The notes below the pieces were generated by a model that was given only the letters and a program-made list of their open reading frames with translations, was not told the origin of the DNA and searched no databases. Source: Candidatus Gastranaerophilales bacterium (GTDB taxonomy: Bacteria; Cyanobacteriota; Vampirovibrionia; Gastranaerophilales; Gastranaerophilaceae). From it: 8,465 nt of DNA. The stretch lies in assembly GCA_021202305.1 (NCBI GenBank), contig JAJQDG010000143.1, positions 1 through 8,465 of the forward strand, given 5' to 3'. The position numbers and the translations under genes are program-made. Shown here piece by piece: positions 1 to 6,766 of the stretch (the stretch's first letter is position 1; each line of letters opens with the position of its first letter).

Positions 1-905
1 CAATAATTCCCACAGTTTTGATTATCTTTCCGATTGTCTGTATGGCTTCTTTAATTTCGATTATCGGTGATTTAATTCAGGTGGGGCCTTTATTTACGGT
101 AACGCCTTTAATGCCGAAACCGGAAAAATTAAATCCTACAAAATATTTTAAAAATCTTATGAACCCGAAAACTCTTTTTGAACTTGTTAAGAATATAGCA
201 AAAGTATTGATTTTAGGGCTTATAGGCTGGCTTGTATATATGGAGCATTTCCCCGGTATATTGGGGCTTGCGGTTGTCGAAAATGAATTTGCAACATTGC
301 ATGCTTTCGGGGAATTAATCGTTGATTTTATTTTAAAAGCCGGTATTGCTTTTTTGATAATCGCCGCAATGGATTACGGGGTTACAAAATGGAAATTTAT
401 GCAGGACCAAAAAATGTCTTTTAAAGAGGTGAAAGATGAATATAAAAACTCTGAAGGCGATCCGCACGTTAAAGCGGCACTGCGCCAAAAAAGGCAGCAG
501 CTTTTAAGAAAATCAATGAAAGATTCGGTTCCCGACGCCGATTTTGTTGTAACTAATCCGACCCATGTGGCATGCGCCCTTAAATATGACGCTAAAACAA
601 TGGACTCACCTATGCTTGTTGCAAAAGGGGCTGAACTTTTTGCAAAAGAAATAAAAGAAATTGCCGTTGAAAACAATGTTCCTGTTATTGAAAATCCGCC
701 GGTTGCACGCGCAATATACAGACTGGTTGATGTAAACAAGCAAATTCCGCCCGATTTATACAAAGCTGTTGCAGAAATTTTGATTTTTGTATACAACTCC
801 AAAAAACAAAAAGAAGAAAAATTGAAAGCTCAGATAGAAGAAATGGAAAAACAAAGAGAAGAATACGATAAAAAATATTATGAAAAAAACTCTGAAACAG
901 AATGA
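1..905 (+). CDS. flhB: Flagellar type III export apparatus switch protein FlhB, 5'-truncated by the window edge
   Basis: FlhB sits in the inner membrane at the flagellar export gate. Its cytoplasmic domain cleaves itself at an NPTH motif to switch export from rod/hook to filament substrates. The reading frame is open to the left edge (first full codon at 3), so the TTG at 18 is internal. About 300 residues remain of a protein usually near 350-380, so the N-terminus and first membrane segment are missing. Counting from codon 18, hydrophobic segments lie near residues 1-20, 62-85 and 100-120. The linker motif EGDPHVKA is at 146-153 and NPTH at 180-183 (bases 555-566). The C-terminal domain carries the typical VPVIENPPVARAIYR and IPPDLYKAVAEILIFVY blocks. 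The ending AEILIFVY favours FlhB over the injectisome homologue SctU, but SctU is not fully excluded. The last 33 residues are a Lys/Glu-rich, probably helical tail. The next gene is a FliA-like sigma factor, which fits a flagellar locus. Confidence 0.88.
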   Translation, partial: IIPTVLIIFPIVCMASLISIIGDLIQVGPLFTVTPLMPKPEKLNPTKYFKNLMNPKTLFELVKNIAKVLILGLIGWLVYMEHFPGILGLAVVENEFATLHAFGELIVDFILKAGIAFLIIAAMDYGVTKWKFMQDQKMSFKEVKDEYKNSEGDPHVKAALRQKRQQLLRKSMKDSVPDADFVVTNPTHVACALKYDAKTMDSPMLVAKGAELFAKEIKEIAVENNVPVIENPPVARAIYRLVDVNKQIPPDLYKAVAEILIFVYNSKKQKEEKLKAQIEEMEKQREEYDKKYYEKNSETE

Positions 906-932
906 TGAACTAATACAAATAGGCGGTTCAAT

Positions 933-961
933 TTGCAATTAGGGATAAAAAATTGTAAAAT
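933..961 (+). promoter_or_regulatory. Putative sigma-70-type promoter for the sigma factor/malQ operon
   Basis: A -35-like TTGCAA (933-938, 4 of 6 matches) and a -10-like TAAAAT (956-961, 5 of 6) are separated by exactly 17 bp. They lie in the 94-bp gap after flhB. Transcription would start near 968, giving a leader of about 32 nt before the ATG at 1000. The gap shows no convincing terminator hairpin, so read-through from flhB is also possible. Such matches arise by chance in AT-rich DNA. Confidence 0.4.
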
Positions 962-999
962 AAGTTTAAAATGTGGCATTTTTAGACAAATAAACGAGT

Positions 1000-1668
1000 A
1001 TGACTGCGCAATCAAAATTAAAAGATTACATTGATATAATTCAAAAGGTAGCAAAGGTAGAATACAGAAGAATTCCTTCGCACATGGTCGAATGCGAAGA
1101 ACTTGTTTCCATAGGCATTATTGCAATACAAACACTCATTAAAGGCAAAAGCGATGAACAGCTTGAAAAATATAATTCAAGCTATATTGCAACTGCCGTA
1201 AGGTGGGCAATCAGAAATGAACTGCGCAACAGATATAAGTGGTATACGCTGAAACACAAAAAAGATGATGACTCTGACGAATATGAAAATACACAGACAG
1301 AAGATTCATCAAGCCTTGATGTTTCGCCTACAAAAGTAAGAGAAGCAATTTATGAAACGATTTTATCGATTGATTCAATCGCAAGTGCTTCATCCGATAA
1401 CGATTCGCCCTTTGATTTTATAAAAGATACCCATGCAACGCCGGATGAAAATGCCGAAATTACTGAACTCGGGCGCGTTATCAGAGAAGCAATTGCCAAG
1501 CTTCCCCAGAAAGACAGAACAATAGTTGAATACAGATTTTACAGAAATATGCAGGTTAAGCAAATTGCGCAAATGGTCGGGCTTTCAAGTTCCAGAATAA
1601 CAAGAATAGTGCAATCTTCGCTGAATACCGTAAGAGAATATCTTGAAAAAAGAGGGCTTTCATACTAA
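1000..1668 (+). CDS. Sigma-70 family RNA polymerase sigma factor, FliA/group 3-like
   Basis: This 222-residue protein would direct RNA polymerase to a promoter subset. Region 2 covers about residues 9-85: the ECEELVSIGIIAIQTLIK helix (31-48) and the YIATAVRWAIRNELRNR segment (62-78) correspond to the core-binding and -10-reading helices. An acidic, Ser-rich linker (about 88-110) replaces a clear region 3. Region 4 covers about 157-213: LPQKDRTIVEYRFYRNMQVKQIA is followed by a helix-turn-helix containing GLSSSRITRI (194-203), close to the SESRVSQ-type recognition helix of FliA. Length and layout fit FliA (sigma-28) or another group 3 sigma factor; no anti-sigma gene is adjacent. Position after flhB supports a flagellar role, but the following genes are not flagellar, so no symbol is assigned. 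The Shine-Dalgarno is weak (ACGAG at 994-998). An upstream in-frame ATG at 971 is closed by a TAG within five codons. The stop is 17 nt from malQ, indicating co-transcription. Confidence 0.82.
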   Translation: MTAQSKLKDYIDIIQKVAKVEYRRIPSHMVECEELVSIGIIAIQTLIKGKSDEQLEKYNSSYIATAVRWAIRNELRNRYKWYTLKHKKDDDSDEYENTQTEDSSSLDVSPTKVREAIYETILSIDSIASASSDNDSPFDFIKDTHATPDENAEITELGRVIREAIAKLPQKDRTIVEYRFYRNMQVKQIAQMVGLSSSRITRIVQSSLNTVREYLEKRGLSY

Positions 1669-1685
1669 AAACTAAGGAGACAAAA

Positions 1686-3575
1686 ATGCAGACTAAAGAG
1701 GTTCAAAAAATTACAAAAAAATATAAAAAAACTGTTCTTAACGCACTGAATGTTCTTGGCAAAAAGAACCTTGCTTTAATTTGCCATGGTGTCAGTTTTC
1801 CTTCAGAAACAGGGAAAAACACGGGCTTTGGAACGTATAATTCAAGCGGTGCAAAAAAGCTGTTTGAATTTTTAAGCGGAATGTTTAACGTTATTCAATT
1901 GGGGCCGAATGGCAAAACAAAAGAAGGGGATGCTTCTCCCTATACAGGAACCGTTTTTTCGCAAAATCCTCTTTTTATGGATTTGGAAGCACTCACAAAA
2001 AACGAATGGCATAATTTGCTTTCGGTTGAAACGTTTGAAAAAATCGTAAAAAATAATCCTAAATCAGGTTCAAACAGAGCCGCATACGGATATGCAAATT
2101 CGGCATACGAGAATGCTCAGGAAGAAATTTATCAAAATTATATAAAACTCAATAATAAAAAATTTAATACAGAATATGAAAATTTCAAACTTGAAAATGC
2201 TTTTTGGCTTGATAATGATGCCCTTTACGAAGCCTTGTCAATTGAAAATAATTCCGATTACTGGCCCAATTGGGAAAATGAACTTGATAAAAATCTTTTC
2301 TATAAAGCCGATAAAAACAAGGCAAAAAAACGCATCAAAGAAATTGAAAAAAAGTATAAAGATATTATTGAAAAATACAAACTTGTACAATTTATTGTTG
2401 CAAAGCAAAGCGCCCAAACAAGAGAATTTACTGAAAAACTCGGCTTAAAAATGATTGCTGATCGTCAGGTTGCTTTTTCAGACAGAGATTGTTGGGCATA
2501 TCAGTCTTTATTTTTGGAAGGCTGGTCTTTAGGCTGTCCGCCCGATTATTTTTCAAAAGACGGCCAAGCGTGGGATTTCAGCGTAATTGACCCTGAAAAA
2601 TTGTTTAATAAAAATGGCTCATTGGGCAGCGCCGGAAAACTTTTAAAGAAATTATACCTGAAAATGTTTAAAGAAAACCCGGGGGGCGTAAGAATTGACC
2701 ACACGGTAGGGCTTATTGACCCATGGGTATACAAAAAAGGCTGTCTGCCAAAAGTTGAAGAAGGCGCGGGCAGGCTGTATTCTTCGCCCGAACACCCTGA
2801 ACTTGCAAAATATTCAATAGCATCAGCCGAAGATACAAATCCAAAAGCAAAACCTGATGAAGAAAAGTGGATAACAACTTTAAGCGACTCTCAAATTAAA
2901 CGCTACGGCGCCATGATTGAAAAAATTGTCATTCAAAGCGCAAAAGAATCAGGGCTTGATAAAAGTGCAATAGTGGCGGAAGATTTAGGTACGCTTACTT
3001 ATCCTGTTTCTGAAGTAATGAAAAAATACAAACTGTCGGGCATGAAACTTGTTCAATTTGTTGTTGCAACAGATGAGAAACACCCGTACAGGTGTAAAAA
3101 TATTACAGAAAATTCATGGGCAATGACAGGCACTCATGATAACCGTCCTATAAGGCTCTGGGCGAAAGATGTCGTAAATACGGAAGAAGATACCCCGCAT
3201 GTAAATAACCTTATGGAAGATTTGTATGCATCTGTTGAAGGCAGGGATATGATAAAACATAAACTTTATACGGATGAAAAGTTTTTAGCTTTTTCAAAAC
3301 TGGTTGAGGTTTTTGCATGTCCTGCACAAAACGTTCAAATTTTCTTTACGGATTTCTTCGGTATACAAGACACTTATAATATCCCCGGCACCTCCGGAGA
3401 ACAAAATTGGTCGCTGCGTCTGCCTGATAATTTTGAAGAAATGTATTATTCAAATCTGCAAACAAATGATGCGCTTAATCTTCCGTTAGCATTAAGTTAT
3501 GCGATAAAAGCGCGCGGAAAAGACTTTGCCTATGAAAACAGGAAACTTTTAGATGAACTTGAAGAACTTATATAA
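1686..3575 (+). CDS. malQ: 4-alpha-glucanotransferase (amylomaltase), GH77
   Basis: GH77 enzymes transfer alpha-1,4-glucan segments between maltodextrins in the cytoplasm, in glycogen or maltose use. This 629-residue protein keeps the family blocks in order: QLGPNG (71-76), SPYTGTVFSQNPLFMDLE (84-101), WLDNDALY (174-181), PPDYFSKDGQAWDF (285-298), RIDH (336-339), AEDLG (431-435) and TGTHDN (481-486). By homology D338 is the nucleophile, E432 the acid/base and D485 the third catalytic acid, so it should be active. It is longer than typical bacterial MalQ (about 500 residues). The usual GDxPIYV-type block is replaced by MIADRQVAFSDRDCW (256-270), and there is extra sequence around 350-410, so it is a diverged member; exact donor and acceptor sugars cannot be read from sequence. 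The start is supported by AAGGAG at 1674-1679, 6 nt before the ATG. Its last 23 bases overlap the phosphoesterase gene. Confidence 0.88.
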   Translation: MQTKEVQKITKKYKKTVLNALNVLGKKNLALICHGVSFPSETGKNTGFGTYNSSGAKKLFEFLSGMFNVIQLGPNGKTKEGDASPYTGTVFSQNPLFMDLEALTKNEWHNLLSVETFEKIVKNNPKSGSNRAAYGYANSAYENAQEEIYQNYIKLNNKKFNTEYENFKLENAFWLDNDALYEALSIENNSDYWPNWENELDKNLFYKADKNKAKKRIKEIEKKYKDIIEKYKLVQFIVAKQSAQTREFTEKLGLKMIADRQVAFSDRDCWAYQSLFLEGWSLGCPPDYFSKDGQAWDFSVIDPEKLFNKNGSLGSAGKLLKKLYLKMFKENPGGVRIDHTVGLIDPWVYKKGCLPKVEEGAGRLYSSPEHPELAKYSIASAEDTNPKAKPDEEKWITTLSDSQIKRYGAMIEKIVIQSAKESGLDKSAIVAEDLGTLTYPVSEVMKKYKLSGMKLVQFVVATDEKHPYRCKNITENSWAMTGTHDNRPIRLWAKDVVNTEEDTPHVNNLMEDLYASVEGRDMIKHKLYTDEKFLAFSKLVEVFACPAQNVQIFFTDFFGIQDTYNIPGTSGEQNWSLRLPDNFEEMYYSNLQTNDALNLPLALSYAIKARGKDFAYENRKLLDELEELI

Positions 3576-4680
3576 AATATTACTGGTGTTTGGCGCGCTG
3601 TTTATTACAAACAGCGCATTTGCCGACTTTTCTTTTAACGATATTGAATTGAATTTCGCGCAAATATCGGATACACACATTTCAGATTCGCCCGATACTA
3701 CGTATAAACTGCTTTCCCATTCAAAAGAGTTGTTAAATTCTGCAATTGAAGATGTTAATAATATTCATAATCTTGATTTTGTTGTTTTTACGGGTGATAT
3801 GGTAAATGAACCTACTAAAAAAAATTACAGGGATTTTTTCGTGTCGTTAAACAAATTAAACCACCCTGCACTGTTGCTTTTTGGAAACCACGACGGATAT
3901 GAGCTGAACAATAGTGAAGATTTTCTCACAAAAGATTTAGTATACGCAATAATTGAAAAAAGCAATCCCTATCAAAGATTTGCAAGCTCGGGCGAAAATT
4001 CTTCAAAAGGCTCTACAGGGTATTTTGCTTTTTCGCCGAATAAAGGCTACAGGGTTATAGTTCTTGATACTACAACGGGTTCTGAAAATTCATCCAACGG
4101 ATTTTTACCTGATGAACAGCTTATTTTTCTTGATAAAGAATTATCTTCAAACCCTGATGATGTTATTATAATTTTTCAGCATCATCCGGTTGTTGAACCC
4201 TTTAAAAGTGCCGACCACAAACTATTAAACGCAAATGCCTATCTTGATGTATTAAAAAAATATGAAAAAATGCCTGTTGCAATATTTGCAGGTCATTATC
4301 ACTGTACAAAAATTATCCGCAAAGGAAATGTAATTCATGTTGCTTCGCCCTCGCTTGTTACATATCCGAATGCCTTTAGAACGGTGTCTGTTACAAATTA
4401 TAACGATAGAGTGATTTTTTCCTTTAAATTTCATGAAACCAAATTGACGGAACTTCAAGAAGCAAGCAAACAGGGCGTTATTGCATCAGCGCTTTTTTAC
4501 GGCACGTCCTCTGACAGAAACGGACAGGTTATGATACGAAAAGGGTATGTGCCAAAAGAAAAGCTTACGAAAGATGAAATAAAATCGGCAAAACTTGAGG
4601 CTAAAAGAGAAAAAGAGGCGCAAAAAGCAGAAAAAAAGGCAGCAAAAAAGGCTAAAAAGGAAGCTAAAATTGACAATTAA
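3553..4680 (+). CDS. Exported calcineurin-like metallophosphoesterase with Lys/Ala-rich C-terminal tail
   Basis: This 375-residue protein starts with a Sec signal peptide: a short basic N-terminus, a hydrophobic core (about 9-18) and SAFA at 21-24, with cleavage expected before D25. It should act in the periplasm or at the cell surface. The dimetal phosphoesterase fold is shown by DTH (40-42), GD (81-82), GNHD (111-114), HH (210-211) and GHYH (247-250), giving all expected metal-binding Asp, Asn and His residues. The family hydrolyses phosphomonoesters or phosphodiesters, including nucleotides and phospholipid headgroups; the substrate here is unknown. After the catalytic domain comes a segment of about 40 residues of unknown role, then a strongly basic Lys/Ala/Glu tail (about 337-373), probably helical. 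The ATG overlaps malQ by 23 bp and has an AGGAAA Shine-Dalgarno (3540-3545) 7 nt upstream inside malQ, suggesting translational coupling. Confidence 0.85.
   Translation: MNLKNLYKILLVFGALFITNSAFADFSFNDIELNFAQISDTHISDSPDTTYKLLSHSKELLNSAIEDVNNIHNLDFVVFTGDMVNEPTKKNYRDFFVSLNKLNHPALLLFGNHDGYELNNSEDFLTKDLVYAIIEKSNPYQRFASSGENSSKGSTGYFAFSPNKGYRVIVLDTTTGSENSSNGFLPDEQLIFLDKELSSNPDDVIIIFQHHPVVEPFKSADHKLLNANAYLDVLKKYEKMPVAIFAGHYHCTKIIRKGNVIHVASPSLVTYPNAFRTVSVTNYNDRVIFSFKFHETKLTELQEASKQGVIASALFYGTSSDRNGQVMIRKGYVPKEKLTKDEIKSAKLEAKREKEAQKAEKKAAKKAKKEAKIDN
4658..4663 (+). promoter_or_regulatory. Shine-Dalgarno that places the MBL-hydrolase start at a TTG
   Basis: AGGAAG ends 6 nt before the TTG at 4670. It lies inside the Lys-rich tail codons of the upstream gene. 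The alternative, an in-frame ATG at 4595, would add 25 residues that are only the frame-shifted reading of that tail and would precede the conserved N-terminal beta strand of the family. The TTG gives an N-terminus (MTIKVKFRGVRGSYPTP) that looks typical of this family. Confidence 0.65.
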
Positions 4681-5596
4681 AGTAAAATTCAGAGGTGTTC
4701 GCGGTTCTTATCCGACACCAAGAAGCTCGCATTTAAAATATGGCGGAAACACAAGCTGTGTTGAAGTAATAGCCGGCGATAAACTTATAATACTTGATGC
4801 CGGAACCGGTATAACAGAGCTCGGCGAAAATTTAACAAGAGAACATATTTTGTCAGGAAACACGGAAGCTGAACGAATTGCGCTTCATGCTACCGTAATT
4901 CTAAGCCATATTCATCAAGATCACATTCAAGGGCTTCCGTTTTTTTCTCCGATATTCACAAAATCAACCGAATTAAAAATATACGGGCCCGATACCGCAA
5001 AAGAAAAATTAAAAGACAGCCTGACGGCACTTTTATTTGATAAAAGTTTCCCCGTCAGCCTTGATGAAATCCATGGAGCAGTAGATATTAATTCTATTTC
5101 GCAAAGACAGGCTCTTATTATAAAGGAAAGCGGAGAACACGTTTTAATAAATGTTTCGGATTTTGATGAAACAAAAGTTGGCGAAAAAGATGTTGTGATT
5201 AACGTATTTAAGACAATGGCTCATCCTAAAAACGGATGTCTGTGCGTAAAAATTCAATATGAGGGCAAAACCATTGTCTATGCAACCGACAAAGAATGCT
5301 ATGTAGGTTCGGATAAAAAATTTATCGAATTTGCATACGGCTGTGATATTTTAATTCATGATGCGCAGTATACTCATCAAGACTACATTTCGCCGATTAT
5401 GCCAAAACAGGGATACGGACATTCGACTTTTAATATGGCAATCGAAACAGCAAAGCTTGCAAAAGCCAAAAAATTGTACTTTTTCCATTATGATCCCAAT
5501 TATGATGATACTATTCTCGACATGCTCGAAAAAGATTTTAATAATATGACGGTTGATTTTAATTTTTCAAAGGAAAAACTGGAAATTGTTTTATAG
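4670..5596 (+). CDS. MBL-fold metallo-hydrolase
   Basis: This predicted cytoplasmic 308-residue protein (no signal peptide) has a metallo-beta-lactamase fold. Numbered from the TTG start, it opens with the GVRGS strand-turn (9-13) and has the signature HIHQDH (80-85) followed by IQGLPFF. Further expected metal ligands are H185 (in AHPKNG), D207 (in ATDKE) and H273 (in FFHYDP); HDAQY (230-234) and GHST (250-253) are also conserved-looking. The full set of metal-binding residues implies an active hydrolase. Relatives with GVRGS and HxHxDHxQG are often annotated as phosphodiesterase-like or simply MBL-fold proteins, and the substrate is unknown. The start is TTG rather than the upstream ATG at 4595. 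The gene overlaps the metallophosphoesterase by 11 bp and the TPR gene by 11 bp. Two metal-dependent phosphoester-type hydrolases in one operon suggest a shared nucleotide or phosphate pathway; that is inference. Confidence 0.83.
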   Translation: MTIKVKFRGVRGSYPTPRSSHLKYGGNTSCVEVIAGDKLIILDAGTGITELGENLTREHILSGNTEAERIALHATVILSHIHQDHIQGLPFFSPIFTKSTELKIYGPDTAKEKLKDSLTALLFDKSFPVSLDEIHGAVDINSISQRQALIIKESGEHVLINVSDFDETKVGEKDVVINVFKTMAHPKNGCLCVKIQYEGKTIVYATDKECYVGSDKKFIEFAYGCDILIHDAQYTHQDYISPIMPKQGYGHSTFNMAIETAKLAKAKKLYFFHYDPNYDDTILDMLEKDFNNMTVDFNFSKEKLEIVL

Positions 5597-6212
5597 GGCA
5601 ATATTTTTTATTTTTGTTGCATTTATTTTTTTACCTGCATATGCCGATTTGCACAAAGCATCAATAGTAAGCACCGTAAATGCGCAAAATGCCGCACAAA
5701 TGCACAATAATTTAGGAACGATATATTATAAAGACAAAGACTTTTTTGCCGCCATAAAAGAATATCGTATTGCAATAGCAATTAATCCGGATTCACAAAC
5801 AACGGCGGTTTATTTTAACAATTTAGGAAAAGTATATTTATTGCTGGGTGAAATTCAAAAAAGAAACGGGCTTCCCCTGCAAGGGTGGGACGATTTTTCA
5901 ATAATGGCGCAAATTTCTTTTGAAGAGGCAATTTCAAAAGACTGCATGAAACTTGAATATTACGAAAATTTGATAAAGGCGCTTGAATTAACCGGACAGA
6001 TTGAAAACAAAAAACAATATTATCTTTCAAACAGAAATAAAAACCCGTTTAATGTTATTCCTGCCGCATTGATACTTTCAAAAGAGGGCGATATACAATA
6101 TGCAAATATGCTTTTGGATGATTTTGTAACAGAAAATCCGGATATTATAATTTCGAATGATTTAAAAAAAATAATAAAAAGAAATGTAAAAGAACAAAAA
6201 GAAAATATATAA
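5586..6212 (+). CDS. Exported TPR-repeat protein
   Basis: From the TTG at 5586 the product is 208 residues, beginning with a signal peptide: MFYR, a Phe/Ile-rich core and AYA at 18-20, so cleavage before D21 would send it to the periplasm. One clear tetratricopeptide repeat covers about residues 36-69 (NNLGTIYYKDKDFFAAIKEY followed by AIAINPD). A second, interrupted repeat covers about 74-119, where YFNNLGKVYLLLGE and SFEEAISKD are split by an insert. TPRs make protein-protein contacts; no catalytic motif is seen and the partner is unknown. The start is uncertain. An upstream TTG at 5553 has no Shine-Dalgarno and puts 11 mostly polar or basic residues before the signal. The 5586 TTG has AAAGGA at 5569-5574, somewhat far at 11 nt. 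Either way it overlaps the MBL gene. It is the last gene of the run; the next 15 nt lead into a new promoter. Confidence 0.75.
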   Translation: MFYRAIFFIFVAFIFLPAYADLHKASIVSTVNAQNAAQMHNNLGTIYYKDKDFFAAIKEYRIAIAINPDSQTTAVYFNNLGKVYLLLGEIQKRNGLPLQGWDDFSIMAQISFEEAISKDCMKLEYYENLIKALELTGQIENKKQYYLSNRNKNPFNVIPAALILSKEGDIQYANMLLDDFVTENPDIIISNDLKKIIKRNVKEQKENI

Positions 6213-6227
6213 TTAACTCTATTCGGC

Positions 6228-6256
6228 TTGTCTTTACCGGAACACTATGCTAGAAT
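6228..6256 (+). promoter_or_regulatory. Putative extended -10 promoter for the Lrp-like regulator/aminotransferase operon
   Basis: TTGTCT (6228-6233, 4 of 6) and TAGAAT (6251-6256, 5 of 6) are 17 bp apart, and a TGC at 6248-6250 supplies the TGn extended -10 element. Transcription would start near 6263, about 20 nt before the ATG at 6284. This is the best promoter match in the window and separates the unit from the upstream operon. No clear operator palindrome was found for autoregulation. Confidence 0.6.
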
Positions 6257-6271
6257 TACTTGGCAGGTATT

Positions 6272-6277
6272 AGAGGA
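6272..6277 (+). promoter_or_regulatory. Shine-Dalgarno that fixes the Lrp-like regulator start at ATG 6284
   Basis: AGAGGA lies 6 nt before ATG 6284. The in-frame TTG at 6260 would add eight residues, but it lacks a Shine-Dalgarno and falls at or upstream of the predicted transcription start, so it is unlikely to be used. Confidence 0.7.
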
Positions 6278-6283
6278 TTTAAA

Positions 6284-6766
6284 ATGAGAGAAGAATTGCT
6301 TTCCGTAATTGAGCGCAACAGCAGAATAGCGCTTGATGAACTTGCTGTTATTTTAGGTGCAGATAAAGAGGACGTTATAAATGAATTGAATGCTCTTGAA
6401 AAAGAGGGCGTTATTTGCGGGTATCATACTTTAATAGATTGGGAAAAAACTTCGGTAGAAAAAGTTAACGCATTGATAGAAGTGCGTGTTACTCCGCAGC
6501 GCGGGCAAGGCTTTGATAAAATAGCAGAACGTATTTATAATTATCCCGAAGTGCGCGCCGTTTATTTAATTTCAGGCGGCTACGATTTACTTGTTACTCT
6601 GGAAGAAAAGTCATTAAAAGAAATTTCAATGTTCGTAACAGATAAATTATCTACGCTTGACTCTGTTTTAAGTACGGCAACCCACTTTATTCTTAAAAAA
6701 TATAAAGACCACGGTACGGTTTTAGATAAAAAACACACAGATACAAGAGAGATTATTACCCCATGA
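6284..6766 (+). CDS. Lrp/AsnC family transcriptional regulator
   Basis: This 160-residue DNA-binding regulator has the normal length and two-domain layout of the family. An N-terminal winged helix-turn-helix spans about residues 3-45 (IALDELAVILGADKEDVINELNALEKEGVI region). A C-terminal RAM domain spans about 60-140, with VRAVYLISGGYDLLVTLE at 90-107; this domain forms dimers or octamers and senses amino acids. The gene overlaps the aminotransferase by 4 bp (ATGA at 6763-6766), so the pair is translationally coupled. Adjacent Lrp-type regulator/aminotransferase pairs are known elsewhere, for example the alanine aminotransferase locus of Bacillus subtilis. By analogy this protein probably controls its own operon in response to an amino acid; the effector cannot be read from sequence. 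Confidence 0.88.
   Translation: MREELLSVIERNSRIALDELAVILGADKEDVINELNALEKEGVICGYHTLIDWEKTSVEKVNALIEVRVTPQRGQGFDKIAERIYNYPEVRAVYLISGGYDLLVTLEEKSLKEISMFVTDKLSTLDSVLSTATHFILKKYKDHGTVLDKKHTDTREIITP

Noticed and set aside
18..20. TTG at 18 as the true start of flhB
   Set aside because: The frame is open upstream to the window edge, and the conserved N-terminal part of FlhB would be missing.
374..802. A 142-codon open frame on the minus strand inside flhB
   Set aside because: It is antisense to the conserved NPTH region of flhB, which clearly codes on the plus strand.
2176..2448. A 90-codon plus-strand frame inside malQ
   Set aside because: It is a frame-shifted, Lys-rich reading of malQ with no domain of its own, and malQ motifs continue through the region.
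5358..5549. A 63-codon plus-strand frame inside the MBL gene
   Set aside because: It overlaps the conserved HDAQY, GHST and FFHYDP motifs of the MBL protein in another frame.
6251..6275. Operator palindrome for the Lrp-like regulator (ATTAC...GTATT)
   Set aside because: The arms match imperfectly over only five bases in AT-rich sequence, so it is not distinguishable from chance.
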